A stretch of DNA of 64,000 nucleotides from Begonia masoniana (taxonomy: Eukaryota; Streptophyta; Magnoliopsida; Cucurbitales; Begoniaceae), in NCBI GenBank assembly GCA_022432975.1, contig CM039503.1, positions 47,161,259-47,225,258 on the forward strand, written 5' to 3'. The position numbers and the translations under genes are program-made. Below, in pieces: positions 33,779 through 47,384 of this stretch (within the stretch, counting starts at the first letter, position 1; each line of letters starts with the position of its first letter). The notes under the pieces are model-generated. The model made no database searches, had not been told where the DNA came from, and saw nothing but the letters and a program-made list of their open reading frames with translations.

Positions 33779-35751
33779 TGTAACACCTGATTCTATCGAA
33801 CCAGCTCCTTTATTATTAATGGTATACACTTTATTAGTAAATAATTTAAGTAGGGTTATTGAATGATTAGACTAGACAGGGCATTAGAGTAAATTACATT
33901 TTTAAAAGTGGATAACGTATTTAAGGAAAGAGGAATTGGGTTTAATGCACTGTAGCCGCCACCATTTCATACCTTTCTCTTCGGGTTTTCAGCTCAAGCA
34001 GCCGAGCTCTCTAGGTGATTTTCCTCGCCCGATTCTCCTTCGACTTAGGTAAGTTTTCCTCATTTCTCTTATGATATAGTGGTTAAATACCTGAAGGAGT
34101 ACAATGTGAGGATTTTGAGAATGCTGAGATTGAGCGTAGATTCGGGTTTTAGTGATAAAGGGGGAATGCTCGGGTAGTAGAGTTTCTAACTGGATTCCTC
34201 GAACCACTGTTTGATTCTTGGTGAGGTTTAGTGAAGTTTTGATTTATATTCTATTATGAACTTAGGTGAGCAGATTTCTGAAGTAGCTAGCGACCAGATA
34301 ATTTCCAGAAGCCAGGTAAGTAAAGTATGCGTGTGCCTTCAGGCCTACATCACAAAACAGTAAGGTTGTATCTTGTGAATGATTTGGTATGTCATGCATC
34401 ATGTTTTTTTTTTTAAGATTACGAAAATGAATTTCCATGTAAGGATGGTAAGGCATAAACTGAATGTGACAGACAAACTATTAAGGGAACTAATTCACCC
34501 CTTAACTTATTGGGAGGATTGATGCCACTCCCAAGGGAACAGAGGGATCAGATCAGCTATTAAGGGAATTCATCCGCCCCTTAATCGAGTGGAGGATATA
34601 TAACATTGGGAAAATTGATCCACTTCGCAAGGGAATCGAGGGATCAGATCAGCTTATGAATGAACGTGAATGCAACTGAGATGAGAAAGTAGAAATTGCA
34701 TGTTTAGGAATTTATGTTTCAGCATTTCATTTCATTACTGCTTTACTTACTTAACATTAGGCTAATAGATGAGTTTTGTGATGTAGGTGTTGAGGATACC
34801 GCAGGTGAATTCTCTGAGTTGGTTGAGGACTAGGCAGGTTGGAGGGGTGCAATCAGGCATTGATCTGGCATCTGATGGGGCGGTTTAACTGGTGTCAGTG
34901 GTTGTGAAGGTTTAGTGGACAATGATTTCAATTGAGTATGTTAACTTTCTGATGATGAAATTGCTTTGATGTTTTCAAAAAGTACTTTGAGACTTTTCTG
35001 ATAATAGTATTCCGTTGGTTTATAACACTGATTATACTGAACTTGAGTAATGCAATGATTTGAATTGTTTTTGAATGTTGTGGTGAAATAAGTAAATTCT
35101 TTCTGTACTTAGAGTTGTGCTTGCATGGCAAGAAATAGTTGAAATGTCGCTTCCTTTTCCTATCGGAGATCTTTCAGAAAAGCCATCGGATGATGTAGGT
35201 TTAATTCTATCGGAAGATGTCTTCAGAAAATCCATCGGATGATGTAGGTTTAATTCTATCGGAAGATGTAGATTTTGCACTACCGGTATGAGTGAGTATT
35301 ATGCTTTGTTGTTTTGTGATCGGTTGATGTGGGGTAATTGATTTATCCGGCTGACATCGTCGGTAGATGCTGTCCACCGAAAGATGTCTTTTGTTTCCAA
35401 CTCTTCTGGTCCACGTCATCGGCAGAAGCCTTCTATTTGCTGTTTTTGCTTCTTCCGTTGACTTTATCCATCGGCAGATGCGTTTGACTTCTGCGACTTC
35501 CCAAGTATTTCACGATTTAAACCTCTATTTCTTTTTAGCCGTTTATCTCTTACGTTTCAAACAGTGTTCATAGTTTTGTTTTAACACTATTGTTGTCCAA
35601 AAGATTTCCGCTGCAAGTTTTAAATATTTTGAGATTTTAGCTTATGTTGAATGTTGAGCAAAGTTAAAAAAATAATAATACAGTTGAGATTTCTTAGTCA
35701 TGTACGAACTTTTGTGTAACGAACCGGGTTCAGATAACTCGGGGCGTTACA
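33779..35751 (+). repeat. Element D 5' LTR (1973 bp)
   Basis: It has a GTATTTAAGG box at 33917-33926. A duplicated block of about 96 bp starts at 34478 and 34557, the first copy shortened by 17 bases. An array of ATCGG-type words lies at about 35150-35490. It ends CGTTACA before the primer binding site. Confidence 0.92.
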
Positions 35752-35754
35752 GTA

Positions 35755-35767
35755 TGATATCAGAGAC
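35755..35767 (+). other. Primer binding site of element D
   Basis: TGATATCAGAGAC differs at two positions from the canonical TGGTATCAGAGCC. The final GAC is shared with element E, so it may be a family feature rather than decay. Confidence 0.7.
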
Positions 35768-35905
35768 ATTCAGTTAAACCGTTCAAAAGATTACTCATCA
35801 GTGCCAATCGTTGCATGGAAGTACTCTAACAACTGTAAGTGTTTATCTTAACCTTAGCTATTAGATATTTAAGAGTGTAATTAACCTTGTATAAGAATAT
35901 AGCAA

Positions 35906-38900
35906 ATGTCTAGATGACCAGGAAGACCAAGGTTACCAAGGGAGATACCAAGTCCGAGGTGGGAGGAGGACTCTAGTGTAATTAGGCAGCTGACAGAATT
36001 GATGCGTCAGGAGACTGATATAGTGCGTCAACAGTCTGACCAATTAGGAGTGCTGTTGAGCCGGGAGACACAAGGAAGTGCCAACTCGGGTTCTAGCAGT
36101 GAACATTCTGGAGATAGATTCTGGAGACTAAGACCACCCACGTTTGATGGACAGTCATCTGATCCAGTTATTGCTGAAGGATGGCTTAGAAAGATTGAGA
36201 GTATGTTTAGGTGTGCCAACATAGGAGAAGGAGACAAGGTCACGTTGGCAACATTTCATTTAGCTGGTAAAGCTCAACTCTGGTGGGAAACAATAGAGAC
36301 CACCACAGATGTTTTAGTGATGCCTTGGTTACAATTCAAGGACCTTTTCTATGGGAAGTATTTTAACAGCACTGTCCAGACCGCGAAGAAGTTGGAGTTT
36401 CTGAACTTGAAGCAGACAGGGTCTGTGGCTGATTACAATAGGCATGTCGAGTCCCTGTCCAGGTTTGCTGGACATTTTGCTCATAAGGACGAGGATAAGG
36501 TGTTCAAATTTGTGCATGGACTGAAGCCAGAGATTTACCGAGGAGTCAAATTTTGTGGCATTAAAGGCTTGACATTTAGTGAGGTTGTGTCCACTGCTCT
36601 GGAAGTGGAGGAAGCTGAAAGAAGTGTGCTGGACCAAAGGAGGTTCTACAAAAGTTTGTCCAGCCACACCATCAGAGGGGAATGAAGAGGCCTATTGAGG
36701 GCCATAGTGGCCAAGGATTTGGAAAGAAGGTACCGAATACCCAGAAGTTCCCTCAGTGCCCGAAATGTTCGAAGAATCACTCGGGGGAGTGTAGATGTGG
36801 AACGGGTAAGTGCTTCAACTGTGAAGAGGTTGGACACTTGTACAAGGATTGTCCAAAGCCCCGGGTCATTCGATGTTTCCATTGCAACAAGGTTGGCCAT
36901 GTCAACAGAGACTGCCCAGCTTTGAAGGGTGGCCCTGTCAAGATTAAGCCAAGAATATTCTCCATGATGGAGTCATGTGATGAGGACCAGCCTGCTGTAG
37001 TGTCAGGTACAATACTGATTAACTCTATACCTGCTTTTACTTTGATAGATTCGGGTGCAACACATTCTTTTATAGCCTCTGCATTTGCTGATAAGTTAGA
37101 TGTACGGTTTACTTCTTTTGAACATGTGTTCAAAGTTGCCTTACCCTCTGGTGAACGCATGCACTCTAACCAAATGATGCCTGATAGTGTTGTATTAGTA
37201 GGAAACATGAATTTGCCTGCCGATCTCATTGTTATGGACATAATGAGATTTGACGTAATCATAGGAATGGATTGGTTATTTAAAAATTATGCCACAATAG
37301 ATTGTAGGACTGGAGTTGTTAGTTTTCAACCCCCTGGTGGTTTAAACCATACCTTCCGAGCTCTGAAGAAGAGTAAGGAAATGACTGTGATGACCTCTGT
37401 CAATTATAGACCCTCCTTGTGCAGGGAATATTTGTGCTTTTTGGCCAGTCTCTTAGACACACAACTAGTAGAAAAAGCGAGCCCCGAAAATGTTTTAGTT
37501 GTCCAAGATTTTCCGGAAGTATTTCTAGATGACCTTCCTGGCTTGCCACCAGATAGAGAAATTGAATTTGTTATGGATGTTTACCCCGGCGCTGAGCCTG
37601 TATCTAAGAATCCATATAGATTAGCACCAACAGAACTTAAGGAATTGAAGAAGCAGTTAGAGGATTTATTGGAGAAAGGGTTCATAGGCCCTAGTTTTTC
37701 ACCGTGGGGTGCACCTGTCCTTTTTGTCAAAAAGAAAGATGGATCAATGCGTATGTGCATTGATTATAGAGAATTGAATAAGTTAACAGTCAAGAACAAG
37801 TACCCTTTGCCGAGGATTGATGACTTATTTGACCAACTTAAGGGTGCAAGAGTTTTCTCTAAGATTGACCTTATATCCGGTTATTACCAGCTGAAGGTTA
37901 AATCTGAAGATATCCCAAAGACTGTCTTTCGCACAAGGTATGGACATTATGAGTTTTTTGTTATGTCTTTTGGTTTGACAAATGCACCAGCAGCCTTCAT
38001 AGATCTTATGAACAGGGTGTTTCGCGAGTATTTGGACAAGTTTGTCATTGTATTCATTGATGACATTCTAATCTATTCTAGAACTAAGGATGAGCATGCA
38101 AGGCATTTGGGTTTGGTGTTAGGATTACTAAGGCAGCACCAACTGTATGCTAAGTTTTCCAAGTGTGAGTTTTGGTTGGACAGAGTTCACTTTCTTGGTC
38201 ACGTGATTTCTGGAGATGGAATATCTGTCGATCCAGCCAAGGTTCAAGCAGTCAAGGAGTGGCCCCAACCAAGGAATGCTACTGATATTCGAAGTTTCCT
38301 TGGATTAGCAGGATATTGTAGAAAATTTATTGAGGGATTTTCAAAGATTGCAACACCCCTTACTAGGTTAACAAGGAAAAATGTGAAGTATATGTGGACT
38401 GAAGAATGTGAACATAGCTTTCAGACCTTGAAACAGAAACTGACCAATGCTCCAATCGTAACCCTTCCAGTTGAAGATGGTAAATTTAGTATTTATTGTG
38501 ATGCTTCTAAAATTGGACTAGGTTGTGTGTTGATGCAAGATGGAAAGGTTATAGCTTATGCTTCTAGGCAGTTAAAATTACATGAAAAGAATTACCCTAC
38601 ACATGACTTAGAATTAGTTGTTGTGGTCTTCGCATTAAAGATTTGGAGGCACTATCTGTATGGGCAAACTTGTGAGATATTTTCGGATCATAAAAGTCTG
38701 AAATACATTTTCACGTAAAAGGAACTGAATATGAGGCAACGTAGGTGGTTAGAGTTTGTCAAAGATTATGATTTTGAGATTAAGTACCACCCTGGCAAGG
38801 CGAATGTAGTGGCTGATGCTTTGAGTAGAGTGACTCCTTCGGTCTCTACATTGACTTTAGACATACCGATAGCTTTAGAGACAGAATTCCAAAGATTCAA

Positions 38901-40389
38901 CCTGGAAGTTGTGTCTAGTATGACAGCCATGCTTTCGACCATATCTTTGAGGCCTACTATTTTGGAGAGAATAAAGGAAGTTCAAATGAATGACACTGAA
39001 TGCAATAGGTATAAGTTGTGCATAAATTCTACTGGCAAGTCGGATTTCAATTGCTCAGTTGATGGAATTCTCAAGTTTCGAAGTAGATGGTTTGTTCCGG
39101 CTGATACTGAACTTAGAAAGGGAATCCTATCTGAGGCACATTCTTCTAGACTCTCTGTTCGTCCCGGAGGTACGAAAATGTACAGAGATCTCAAGCAGCA
39201 TTATTGGTGGCCAGGTATGAAAAGAAGTGTGACGGAGTATGTGGAGTCCTGTCTGATCTGCCAGCAAGTCAAAGCTGAACATCAGAGGCCTGCTGGAACA
39301 TTACAACCCTTACCAGTTCCCGAATGGAAATGGGAACAAATAACGATGGATTTTCTTATAGGATTACCTAGAACAGCAAAGGGTCACGATGCAATTTGGG
39401 TAATAGTTGATCGTTTAACCAAATCTGCTCACTTTCTGCCAATGAAAATAACATACTCGATGGATCAACTGACTGAGTTGTATGTGCACGAAGTTGTTAG
39501 ACTGCATAGAGTTCCAAGCATTATAGTTTCAGACCGAGACTCTAGATTTACATCTAAGTTTTGGAAAAGTTTGCACAAGGCTATGGGAACACAGCTTAGT
39601 TTTAGCACAGCTTTCCACCCTCAAACAGATGGACAATCCGAAAGAACCATTCAAACATTAGAGGATATGCTCCGTGCATGTGTCTTAGACTTTCAAGGTT
39701 CATGGAGCAAATACTTGTCCTTGATTGAATTTTCTTATAACAACAGTTTTCAGGCAACAATAGGCATGGCGCCATACGAGGCATTGTATGGACGAAAGTG
39801 CAGATCTCCATTGTATTGGGATGAAGTTGGAGAAGCACAATTGATTGATCCTAACATCGTACAGCAAACAGTGGAGAAAATTGCTCTTATCTGACAAAGA
39901 ATCTTGACAGCTCAAAGCCGGCAGAAAAGCTATGCAGACAAAAGGCGAAGAGAACTGGAATTTGAAGTAGGTAATGAAGTTTTCCTTAAGGTGTCACCTT
40001 TCAAAGGAGTGGTGAGATTTGGAAAGAGAGGAAAGTTGAACCCCAGATTTATTGGACCATTCACTATTCTGAAGAGAGTTGGGAAAGCAGCCTATCAGTT
40101 GCAGCTACCGGTGTCTATGGATGGGATACACAGTGTGTTCCATGTTTCTATGTTGAAGAAATGCATAAGGGATCCATATCAAATCGTGGAACAGCAAGAC
40201 CTTGAGATTCATCCTACCCTTGCCTACGAAGAGAAACCAGTAAAGATCTTAGATTATGCAGTGAAGGTATTGCGCAACAAAGAGGTTCCACTAGTGAAAG
40301 TCTTGTGGCACAACCAAAATATTGAGGAAACAACTTGGGAACGCCAGCAAGACATGATGGACCAACATCCAAAGTTATTCAGGTACTGA
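35906..40389 (+). pseudogene. gag-pol: Element D gag-pol with chromodomain, disrupted
   Basis: ATG 35906 corresponds to the start of gag in E (PGRPR near the N-terminus). A stop TGA at 35915 interrupts it. Gag continues to about 36620, where a one-base deletion shifts the frame. After that come [12 protein letters not shown] and two CCHC knuckles, [14 protein letters not shown] and [14 protein letters not shown], then protease [12 protein letters not shown] with FIDDILIYS near 38055, and RNase H. A TAA at 38716 breaks RNase H. Integrase follows with an HHCC finger, MDF near 39345, SDRDSRF and [13 protein letters not shown] lies at 39892. The chromodomain ends at 40386. The two knuckles separate D and E from A and C, which have one classical knuckle. 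Confidence 0.9.
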
Positions 40390-40411
40390 ATTTTGAGGAC
40401 AAAATTCTTTT

Positions 40412-40424
40412 AAGGAGGGTAGAT
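40412..40424 (+). other. Polypurine tract of element D
   Basis: AAGGAGGGTAGAT directly precedes the 3' LTR, after the conserved TTTTGAGGACAAAATTC that follows pol in A, C, D and E with small changes. Confidence 0.8.
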
Positions 40425-42431
40425 TGTAACACCCGGTTCTATCGAACCAGCTCTTTTATTATTAATGGTATACACTTTATTAGTCAATAATTTAAGTAGG
40501 GTTATTGAATAATTAGACTAGATAAGGGCATTAGAGTAAATTACATTTTTAAAAGTGGATAACGTATTTAAGAAAAGAGGGATTGAGTTTAATGCACTGT
40601 AGCCTCCACCATTTCATACCTTTCTCTTCGGGTTTTCAGCTCAAGCAGCCGAGCTCTCTAGGCGATTTTCCTCGCCCGATTCTCCTTCGACTTAGGTAAG
40701 TTTTCCTCATTTCTCTTATGATATAGTGGTTAAATACCTGAAGGAGTACAATGTGAGGATTTTGAGGATGCTGAGATTGAGCGTAGATTCGGGTTTTAGT
40801 GATAAAGGGGGAATGCTCGGGTAGTAGAGTTTCTAACTGGATTCCTCGAACCACTGTTTGATTCTTAGTGAGGTTTAGTGAAGTTTTGATTTATATTCTA
40901 TTATGAACTTAGGTGAGCAGATTTCCGAAGTAGCTAGCGACCAGACAATTTTCAGAAGCCAGGTAAATAAAGTATGCGTGTGCCTTCGAGCCTACATCAC
41001 AAAACAGTAGGGTTATGTATCTTGTGAATGATTTGGTATGTCATGCATCATGTTTTTTTTTTAAGATTACGAAAATGAATTTCCATGTAAGGATGGTAAG
41101 GCATGAACTGAATGTGACAGACAAACTATTAAGGGAACTAATCCACCCCTTAACTTATGAAGGGATTTATAACATTGGGAGGATTGATCCCACTCCCAAG
41201 GGAACAGAGGGATCAGATCAGCTATTAAGGGAATTCATCCTCCCCTTAATCGAGTAGAGAATGTATAACATTGGGAAAATTGATCCACTTCCTAAGGGAA
41301 CCGAGGGATCAGATCAGCTTATGAATGAACGTGAATGCAACTGAGATGAGAAAGTAGAAATTGCATGTTTAGGAATTTATGTTTCAGCATTTCATTTCAT
41401 TACTGCTTTACTTACTTAGCATTAGGCTAATACATGAGTTTTGTGATGTAGGTGTTGAGGATACCGCAGGTGAATTCTCTGAGTTGGTTGAGGACTAGGC
41501 AGGTTGGAGGGGTGCAATCAGGCATCGATCTGGCATCTGATGGGGCGGTTTAACTGGTGTCAGTGGTTGTGAAGGTTTAGTGGATAATGATTTCAATTTG
41601 AGTATGTTAAACTTTCTGATGATAGAAATTGCTTTGATGTTTTCAAAAAGTAATTTGAGACTTTTCTGATAATAGTATTCCGTTGGTTTATAACACTGGA
41701 TTATACTGGACTTGAGTAATGCAATGATTTGAATTGTTTTTGAATGGTTGTGGTGAAATAATTAAATTCTTTTCTGTACTTAGAGTTGTGCTTGCATGGC
41801 AAGAAATAGTTGAAATGTCGCTCTGTTTTCTATCGGAAGATGTCTTCAGAAAAGCCATCGGATGATGTAGGTTTAATTCTATCGGAAGATGTCTTCAGAA
41901 AAGCCATCGGATGATGTAGGTTTAATTCTATCGGAAGATGTAGATTTTGCACTACCGGTATGAGTGAGTATTATGCTTTGTCATTTTGCGATCGGTTGAT
42001 GTGGGGTAATTGATTTATCCGGCTGACGTCATCGGTAGATGTTGTCCACCGAGAGATGTCTTTTGTTTCTAACTCTTCTGGTCCACGTCATCGGCAGAAG
42101 CCTTCTATTTGCTGTTTCTGCTTCTTCCATTGACTTTATCCATCGGCAGATGCGTTTGACTTCTGTGACTTCCCAAGTATTTCACGATTTAAACCTCTAT
42201 TTCTTTTTAGCCGTTTATCTCTTACGTTTCAAACAATGTTCATAGTTTTGTTTAACTCTATTGTTGTCCAAAAAATTTCCGCTGCAAGTTTTAAATGTTT
42301 TGAGATTTTAGCTTATGTCAAATGTTGAATGTTGAGCAAAGTTTAAAAAAAAAAATAATACAGTTGAGATTTCTTAGTCATGTACGAACTTTTGTGTAAC
42401 GAACCGGGTTCAGATAACTCGGGGTGTTACA
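40425..42431 (+). repeat. Element D 3' LTR (2007 bp)
   Basis: It starts TGTAACACCCGG and ends GTGTTACA. It has the full duplicated 96-bp block (41126 and 41222) and the ATCGG-type word array at about 41825-42155. Confidence 0.92.
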
Positions 42432-43060
42432 CGCTTGGTGGAGACATGCGTCGTTTGCAAGAAAGCCAATAGTAAGGTTCTACCACAAGACTTATACATG
42501 CCCTTACCCGTTCCCTTGCACCCTTGGAGTGAAGTTAGTATGGACTTTGTTTTGGGATTTCCACGAACTGCTCGTAATAAGGATTCGATCAGGGTGGTTG
42601 TGGATCGTTTCTCTAAGATGGCACATTTCATTCCTTGTGCAAAAATGGATGACGCCTTCTCTATAGCTGACCTATTTTTTAAAGAAATCGTTTGGTGCAT
42701 GGCATACCGCATTCCATAGTGTCGGACTGGGATACTAAATTTTTAAGCGCCTTCTGGACAACTTTATGGAAGAAGTTGGGGACAAAGCTGTGTTTTAGCA
42801 CATCTTTTCACCCCCAAACTGATGGGCAAACGGAAGTTATTAACAGAACCTTAGGCTCCCTCTTACGCAGTATTTTAGGTAAGAAACTATCCAGTTGAGA
42901 TGTATTCCTTCCCGGATTGGAATTTGCTTACAATCGCACCCTTCATTCCACTACTGAGCAATCGCTCTTTGAGGTTGCCTATGGGTAATCCTTGTACACC
43001 GTTGGACTTTGTTCCTTTGCCATTTACTGAACTAGCCAACCCATCAGGAGCGGGCAAGGC
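42432..43060 (+). pseudogene. pol: Element B integrase core piece
   Basis: It resumes with [12 protein letters not shown] directly after the CGCTT duplication. The integrase core motifs [15 protein letters not shown] (Arg replaced by Trp) and HPQTDGQTE are readable. A frameshift lies near 42690, a stop at about 42896, and further decay follows 42985. It is cut by F; AAGGC (43056-43060) is the left duplication. Confidence 0.88.
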
Positions 43061-43592
43061 TGATAAGAGGTGACACGTGAAAACGTGATCTAAACTAAAA
43101 TGACGAACGCGAAATAGGCACAAACAAAGGCATGAAAAACAAGGGACATGTAAGCAATGATCGTGGAAATGTTATGAAGATGCTCCACATGCAACACACA
43201 CACACAAAGATACCACAACAATGGAAACATCTCAACAATATCGCTCTCGGTCAGCAAGCCTGAAGAGTCTCCAAAACAGACAACGAAAATGATGGAAAAC
43301 AGAGAACGCGAAGAAAAATGAAAATGGCGAAGAGGAATGAGAATGGAGGTGGGAAAACCTAATATTACCTCAGACTTACCACTTGGATTGAAGGGAGTGC
43401 TGTGTAGGGAGTGTAATGTCAAAAGGAATCCTTGACGACTAGAAAGAGCTCTTCGTCAACAGAAGTGTTCTCCAGCACACGGAGCTGCCTTGCGAGCGTT
43501 GCTTCGTCCTCAGAAGAGGTTGGTGAGATGGTAGTGAAGGCCCGAGGCTGACTGAGAAGTTGAAGTCTGTAGCTCTCAGTGCATGACTTCCC
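43061..43592 (-). repeat. Element F 3' LTR, truncated
   Basis: It is homologous to 47385-47836 and then 56891-56992. Homology ends after GCATGACTTCCC, so about 560 bases of the U3 side are absent. A short CA dinucleotide run lies near 43197. Confidence 0.8.
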
Positions 43593-46500
43593 GTTTTCTA
43601 AGAGGGAGATCCAATTTACTTTAACTCAAATTCTTTTCACAATCTCATAATATTACCATTAAATCATAGCAAAAAGATTGATGCAAAACTTGGATAGTGG
43701 AAGAAATAAATAACAAAAACTACAAGAAAATTAACTTAGATAACCAAAACAGAATAATTTTGTCAAGGAAGGACTAATTGTTCGGTTAATGCTAAGGGGC
43801 ATGCAGCCTAATAATTAGAATCAACAATTTAAAACAACAATGAGCAAACATGCACAATTCTTGTTTGGTTAAGAGGAACCGAAAACATACCGTAGAAAAA
43901 TGTTAGGAGTCATGCTTTGATTTCACAAGAAATATGCTGCCTAAACACAATCTAGTAAACAGATATTCACAACAAAATTCTATAAAGACAGAGTAGATAA
44001 CAAAGCAGTAATAATATGGAAAACAATAGCAGTAAAATTTACTTTCAAGCTCCAAAGACTCTGATCAAAGCAAATAATTAATGCAACAAATTAACCCACA
44101 ACCAGAAAACAGAACAGTTTCCATGCAATGTTTTAATAGCGATTAATAAGCAGAATTTAAACTTCAAAACAGCGAAATTTAGCAACCCAGATTCAGCAGT
44201 TTTGTCAAGTAGTAAACTATCACGATTCAGCACATTAAGATCACCAACATGCTACGGAATACTGTCCATTAAAGATGAAATTTTACCTTTGGTGATTTCC
44301 ATTAAGCAGAAAAAGAAAAATCACAAAGCAGAATTGAACAAGCATAAAAAAATAATCAGTGTGCAAAACTAAGAAATCAACATACAATTCAAGACAGGTT
44401 AAAATTTGAGGTTCAAATTCACTGTAGGCTGGAATTTATGCAACCACAATTCAGAAACATAAACCAGAAAACAAATTACCTAAACGTGCAACAGTCTAGA
44501 TAATTTAAGAACTAAAAGAGGAAGATGTTATCAATTTGAATAACATCAATCAGCAAGAAAAATACGCATTAACACATTAGGTAAACGAGCTGCAAGATGT
44601 GGGTTATTTTAATCCTTAAAGTTCAGTGCAGGTTGAAGATTATTGCTATAAAAGTGATTATCAACACAAGCATAAACAACAACAGAAAATTCAGCACACA
44701 TTCATTTTGAAGAAAATGGTTTAGCATATTAAACAGAACATGAAAAATCACAACAAAATATTTTGAAAGTCTCAACAAGATATCATGCTATCAAAGAAGT
44801 TCTTCCTGGTAAATTAATCAACTGATAAGATGATGATACATGCTATCATTTTCACGAGATAAACATAATCAAACATGATAAAAAAAAAATTGATTTAAAC
44901 ATGCTCTTTTCTTAGTTTTCAACAAAACAGATTTGTAACATCTTTATCCAATAAGAACAGCAAGCTAAGACTTGATTCAAGATGTTAAACTTTAATGCAT
45001 ACGTTCAAACAAATTCACATAATGGTTGTGGTGATAATTGATCAATAAAGTGCGAAAACATAGCAACAATAAATTAACAGATCACCAATGACCAGAACAT
45101 CACAGCAGCAAAATTATTGATTTTAAGCAACAAACAGAATCACGCTCAAGTGATATAACTCATGCTTTTTAAACAACCTAAACATAATTTCGATAACCGA
45201 AAATATAGATCGAAAGACTCAACAAAATAATACTAAACACAAACACAAAGCATAACACATAAGACTTAATTTAAGATAGGTCTTAAACATTTAATCAAAC
45301 AGCACAACAAATCAAACAAGTTAATAAAAAAAATAAACTTGCAACTAATATCAATGATATGCTATTGGGTCTAAGCAACCCTCTAGAACTTTTGTGAAAA
45401 TTGTCACATTATCCGACACCATTTAAGCTCACTGCCTCTTACGGCATGCGGTCACAATCTCTTAAAGGTGACTGCCTCATACGACGATCTGTCGAGCCCC
45501 TCGGGCCAGTTGTAAACCTCGGGCATCCCAACGGCCCACAGAGGAAAGCTCTTGGCCACAAAACAGATCACTGACGGTACAAGCGAATCCTTAGTGACTA
45601 ACAAGATAGTATATGACATGCTTTTGTTAAAAAAAGTTGGACCTAAAGTTAACAAGGTCCTAAACAAAACGAGCAAACACTTCACATGATGCAATCAAAC
45701 AAGAATTCAAACAGAATTTTCAAGCAAGAAAGAAATAAAATGGCCAGTTGCTATTTAATTCAATGCAAGTTGATTCATGCTTTTCAATCTAAAGTTTAAC
45801 TTAACATCAAGGACAAAAAGACTTGACACTAAACAAAAAACAACTCAAATTAGATGCATCAACAATAGAAAGCAAAACAGAATCATAAAACATGTCAAAA
45901 CAGAATTTTCTAGTTCCAATTTTAACATGTAATTTGCTTCAAGCTTATCTTCCTAGCAATTTCAATCAACGCATCAACTAAGATCTTTAAACATAGTTGA
46001 AACAAGAGGCAAAACATGTTCATAAAATTTTGGATGCCCTCAAAGACACAAACAGAAAAAATGAAATACCAAAACAGCAACAAAACACAAACAAAACCAG
46101 AATTTGGACAATAAAATAGAACCCAATTAATCTTAACCATTTCCAATTCAAGCTCAGCATTTCACAAGAGATTTTAATCATTAGGAGTTAATATATAAGA
46201 TGGTGCATTCACTCACAAATAACTCATTAATGGTCAACATAAAAAACAGCAAGAAAATTGTGCAAATAACTAGAAAGTAGTGGAGAAAACTTAGCAAATA
46301 GTTTGAAGAAAACAGCTGGTAGATTGATCCAAAAATCACAGCAAAACAGCCTCAAAGTTTCATGCATCTTTAACGAGTAGATTCTTAACCAAAGTTTGAT
46401 ATAATAGCTCAAAAATCTTGCCCCTAAACTTCAGTGTATAATATAGATGCTTGGTGTAAGAAAACAGAGCATATATATTAACAAAGTTCACATACATACA

Positions 46501-47384
46501 TGCTTTTCGGTTTTTTACAAGAAAAGAATGATAAATACTTAACCAGATTAACAACCATTAAAAACAGCAAGCAAAATGTATTGAATTTCCACCATAAAAT
46601 TTAGCAAGCTGAATTAGAGTTATAGGTAATGTTGAACAGAATTAAACAGGTCATAGCACCATAGAAAATTCAGCGTATAACAATGGTTTGAAATAGAATT
46701 TCAATCGGGTTATAAGTAGGTACAGAAGACCAGAAAAAGAGAGAGCAATTCAACAGCAAAATGGATTGATAATTTAGCTAGTCATGCGGCCGATTTTAAT
46801 AGTTTGTTAGCTCAAAATTCTTTACATGATCTGGGTAGTTTTAGCACAAAAATTTCAGAACACAATCCACAAACAACAGATTCAAGAGCAGCAGGAACAA
46901 AAGCAAAAATCAAAACCAGAAAAAAAAAATATAACAGCAACACACAAACCAGAGGAACAGTTTGGGACAAACAGAATTCATGTAGTAATCAATATTCTAT
47001 GAAGCTTATAATTCATGTTTTAAAGACACTACATGTTGGTGTAAAATATCAGATAGATATGTTGGAGCATTAACAAGAAAACAGGGAATACATCATATTA
47101 GAATTAATGGTTCTTGCACAAGTGGAACATTCTGGAAATGAAACAGAACAATAACATGTTTTGTTCAATGAGGCTTAGTTCAGCTAAACTAGCAGAAAAC
47201 AACACCGAAAAATTAACACAACATACAGCTAAAACAGAAGAAAAACAAAGACAAAAACACGTCAAAAACAGAAGAATAAAATCATAACACAATAGACAAT
47301 AATAGAGACGAAAGAAACAGAGCAGAACACACAAAACTCAGAGGAAACAAAAACTCAATAACCAGGTTGCGCTCTAATACCAAA
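43593..47384 (-). other. Non-coding interior of element F
   Basis: It is about 3.8 kb of AT-rich sequence. On the minus strand it is T-rich with words such as TTCTGTTTT, similar in composition to the leader of G. No gag, RT or integrase similarity is seen in any frame. A GC-richer island at about 45420-45600 stands out. The small ORFs in it are not supported. Confidence 0.7.
47371..47384 (-). other. Primer binding site of element F
   Basis: On the minus strand it reads TTTGGTATTAGAGC, one change from the initiator Met-tRNA complement, directly inside the right LTR. This gives the element its minus orientation. Confidence 0.75.

Larger units (their letters stand above)
33779..42431 (+). mobile_element. 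Element D: Tekay-type Ty3/gypsy retrotransposon, complete but inactive
   Basis: It is 8653 bp, termini TGTAACACCTG and GTGTTACA. The target duplication CGCTT lies at 33774-33778 and 42432-42436 and the integrase frame of B continues across it. Order: LTR, primer binding site, gag, pol with chromodomain, polypurine tract, LTR. LTRs differ at about 11 of the first 265 positions (about 4 percent) plus indels, so it is older than C, E and G. It is a relative of E. Confidence 0.93.

Noticed and set aside
45452..45694. Minus-strand 80-codon ORF inside F as a gene
   Set aside because: No family recognised and the surrounding interior is non-coding; kept only as part of the GC island finding.
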